Part shown: piece by piece, positions 63,521 to 64,000 of the stretch
How positions within the stretch are numbered: position 1 is the stretch's first letter
How the letters are laid out: each line of letters starts with the position of its first letter
NCBI GenBank assembly: GCA_014529385.2
Contig: CM043967.1
Span: 134,983,182-135,047,181, forward strand
Length of the DNA: 64,000 bases
Origin: Adiantum capillus-veneris
Taxonomy: Eukaryota > Streptophyta > Polypodiopsida > Polypodiales > Pteridaceae
Direction of reading: 5' to 3'
Program-made: the position numbers and the translations under genes
Notes under the pieces: generated by a model
Databases searched by the model: none
The model's input: only the letters and a program-made list of their open reading frames with translations
What the model was told of the DNA's origin: nothing

Positions 63521-63933
63521 AACAATCATTATATATATTTTATGGTGATTTCTCTACATTACAAAGTAATGAAGGTCTCATTGCTTGATTACATTATCAA
63601 TTGTGTTGATTGCATGCACAACTCTTCATCAATGTAACCTAGATGCTTGCATGAACTAGCTAATTATATTTAAGAGTTTTGTTCGACTAAAATGATGCAT
63701 TGTTCTTGCAAGTAGATATAAGTGATTAATCATGTGATTAGTGTATAGGTTATAATGCATGTTTATCATAAGATTATGGTAGGATTAAGCAAGCATATGT
63801 TTTTTCTTTGATGTGTAGAATAACCATATCAATTTTGGAATTAAAACATTATAATCATTTACCCTACTTCCATTGGATTCTTTATACTTTAGCTTACAAC
63901 TGTTCAAGTTGAGCTAAGTATCTAGTAGTGGGG

Positions 63934-64000
63934 ATGGCACCCAAGAGAACTCGCTATGGTGGGTCACACGATCGTAAATTCAAAACCGGTGATGGTAAAG
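63934..64000 (+). CDS. Start of a reading frame cut by the window end
   Basis: ATG 63934 opens MAPKRTRYGGSHDRKFKTGD and is still open at base 64000 (22 codons). Basic start; could be gag or another element protein given the TATA box 730 bp upstream. Not identifiable from this length. Confidence 0.35.
   Translation, partial: MAPKRTRYGGSHDRKFKTGDGK

Noticed and set aside
1-64000. tRNA or rRNA genes
   Set aside because: No cloverleaf or rRNA-like segment recognised by reading; the only tRNA-related sequences are primer-binding sites. A tRNAscan-SE run would settle it.

Overview
The window reads as intergenic, repeat-dominated chromosome of a land plant. It contains no intact ordinary cellular gene. 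It is built from nested, decayed LTR retrotransposons (Ty3/Gypsy and Ty1/Copia), solo or partial LTRs, long (AC)n, (GA)n and (CT)n microsatellites, and AT-rich filler. One fragment of a PLS-class PPR gene (24650-25060) has wording typical, from memory, of ferns and lycophytes. With the very repeat-rich context this makes a homosporous fern my best guess for the source; that is inference, not something the sequence proves.

Layout. 1-5176: 3' two thirds of a non-chromoviral Ty3 element (copy A), with a small internal inversion. 5177-6070: minus-strand copia gag, primer site and LTR. 6071-7615: two pieces of a dispersed repeat called R1 here; a third, inverted copy lies at 19325-19850. 10373-12600: ruined Ty3 gag/protease with a 500-bp direct duplication. 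12620-14225: copia pol (copy 1) and probable LTR. 14226-15762: ruined Ty3 pol, then an LTR start at 15763. 21111-22274: five copies of a palindrome. 22480-24058: broken gene of unknown function, abutting an LTR at 24059. 24650-25060: PPR pseudogene. 26824-40303: nearly complete 13.5-kb Ty3 element (copy B) with two LTRs, tRNA-Asp-type primer site, terminal polypurine tract and target duplication GCTAC, inserted in the gag-like frame of another element (D). 40309-46237: rest of D, ending in a polypurine tract, LTR and primer site. 49090-58039: complete minus-strand chromovirus (C) with two LTRs, tRNA-iMet primer site, gag, pol and chromodomain. 58078-59655: second copia pol (copy 2). 62221-62535: minus-strand Ty3 integrase tail plus LTR. 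63934-64000: start of a reading frame cut by the window end.

Most interesting content. Copies A and B belong to one family whose polyprotein carries a second retropepsin-like domain (LDTGA) after the integrase, in addition to the usual protease before reverse transcriptase. The polyprotein ends at the same TGA in both copies, directly before an internal polypurine tract. A conserved TATATATAAA box and a conserved acidic 140-residue frame of unknown function follow, and the true 3' LTR of copy B starts about 2 kb further on. This looks like an element that gained a 3' cassette with its own promoter, or a fusion of two elements.

How parts work together. In an active element the LTRs drive transcription, the primer site and polypurine tract prime the two DNA strands, gag packages the RNA, and protease, reverse transcriptase/RNase H and integrase copy and insert it. 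Every copy here carries stops, frameshifts or active-site changes, so none is likely to be autonomous now.
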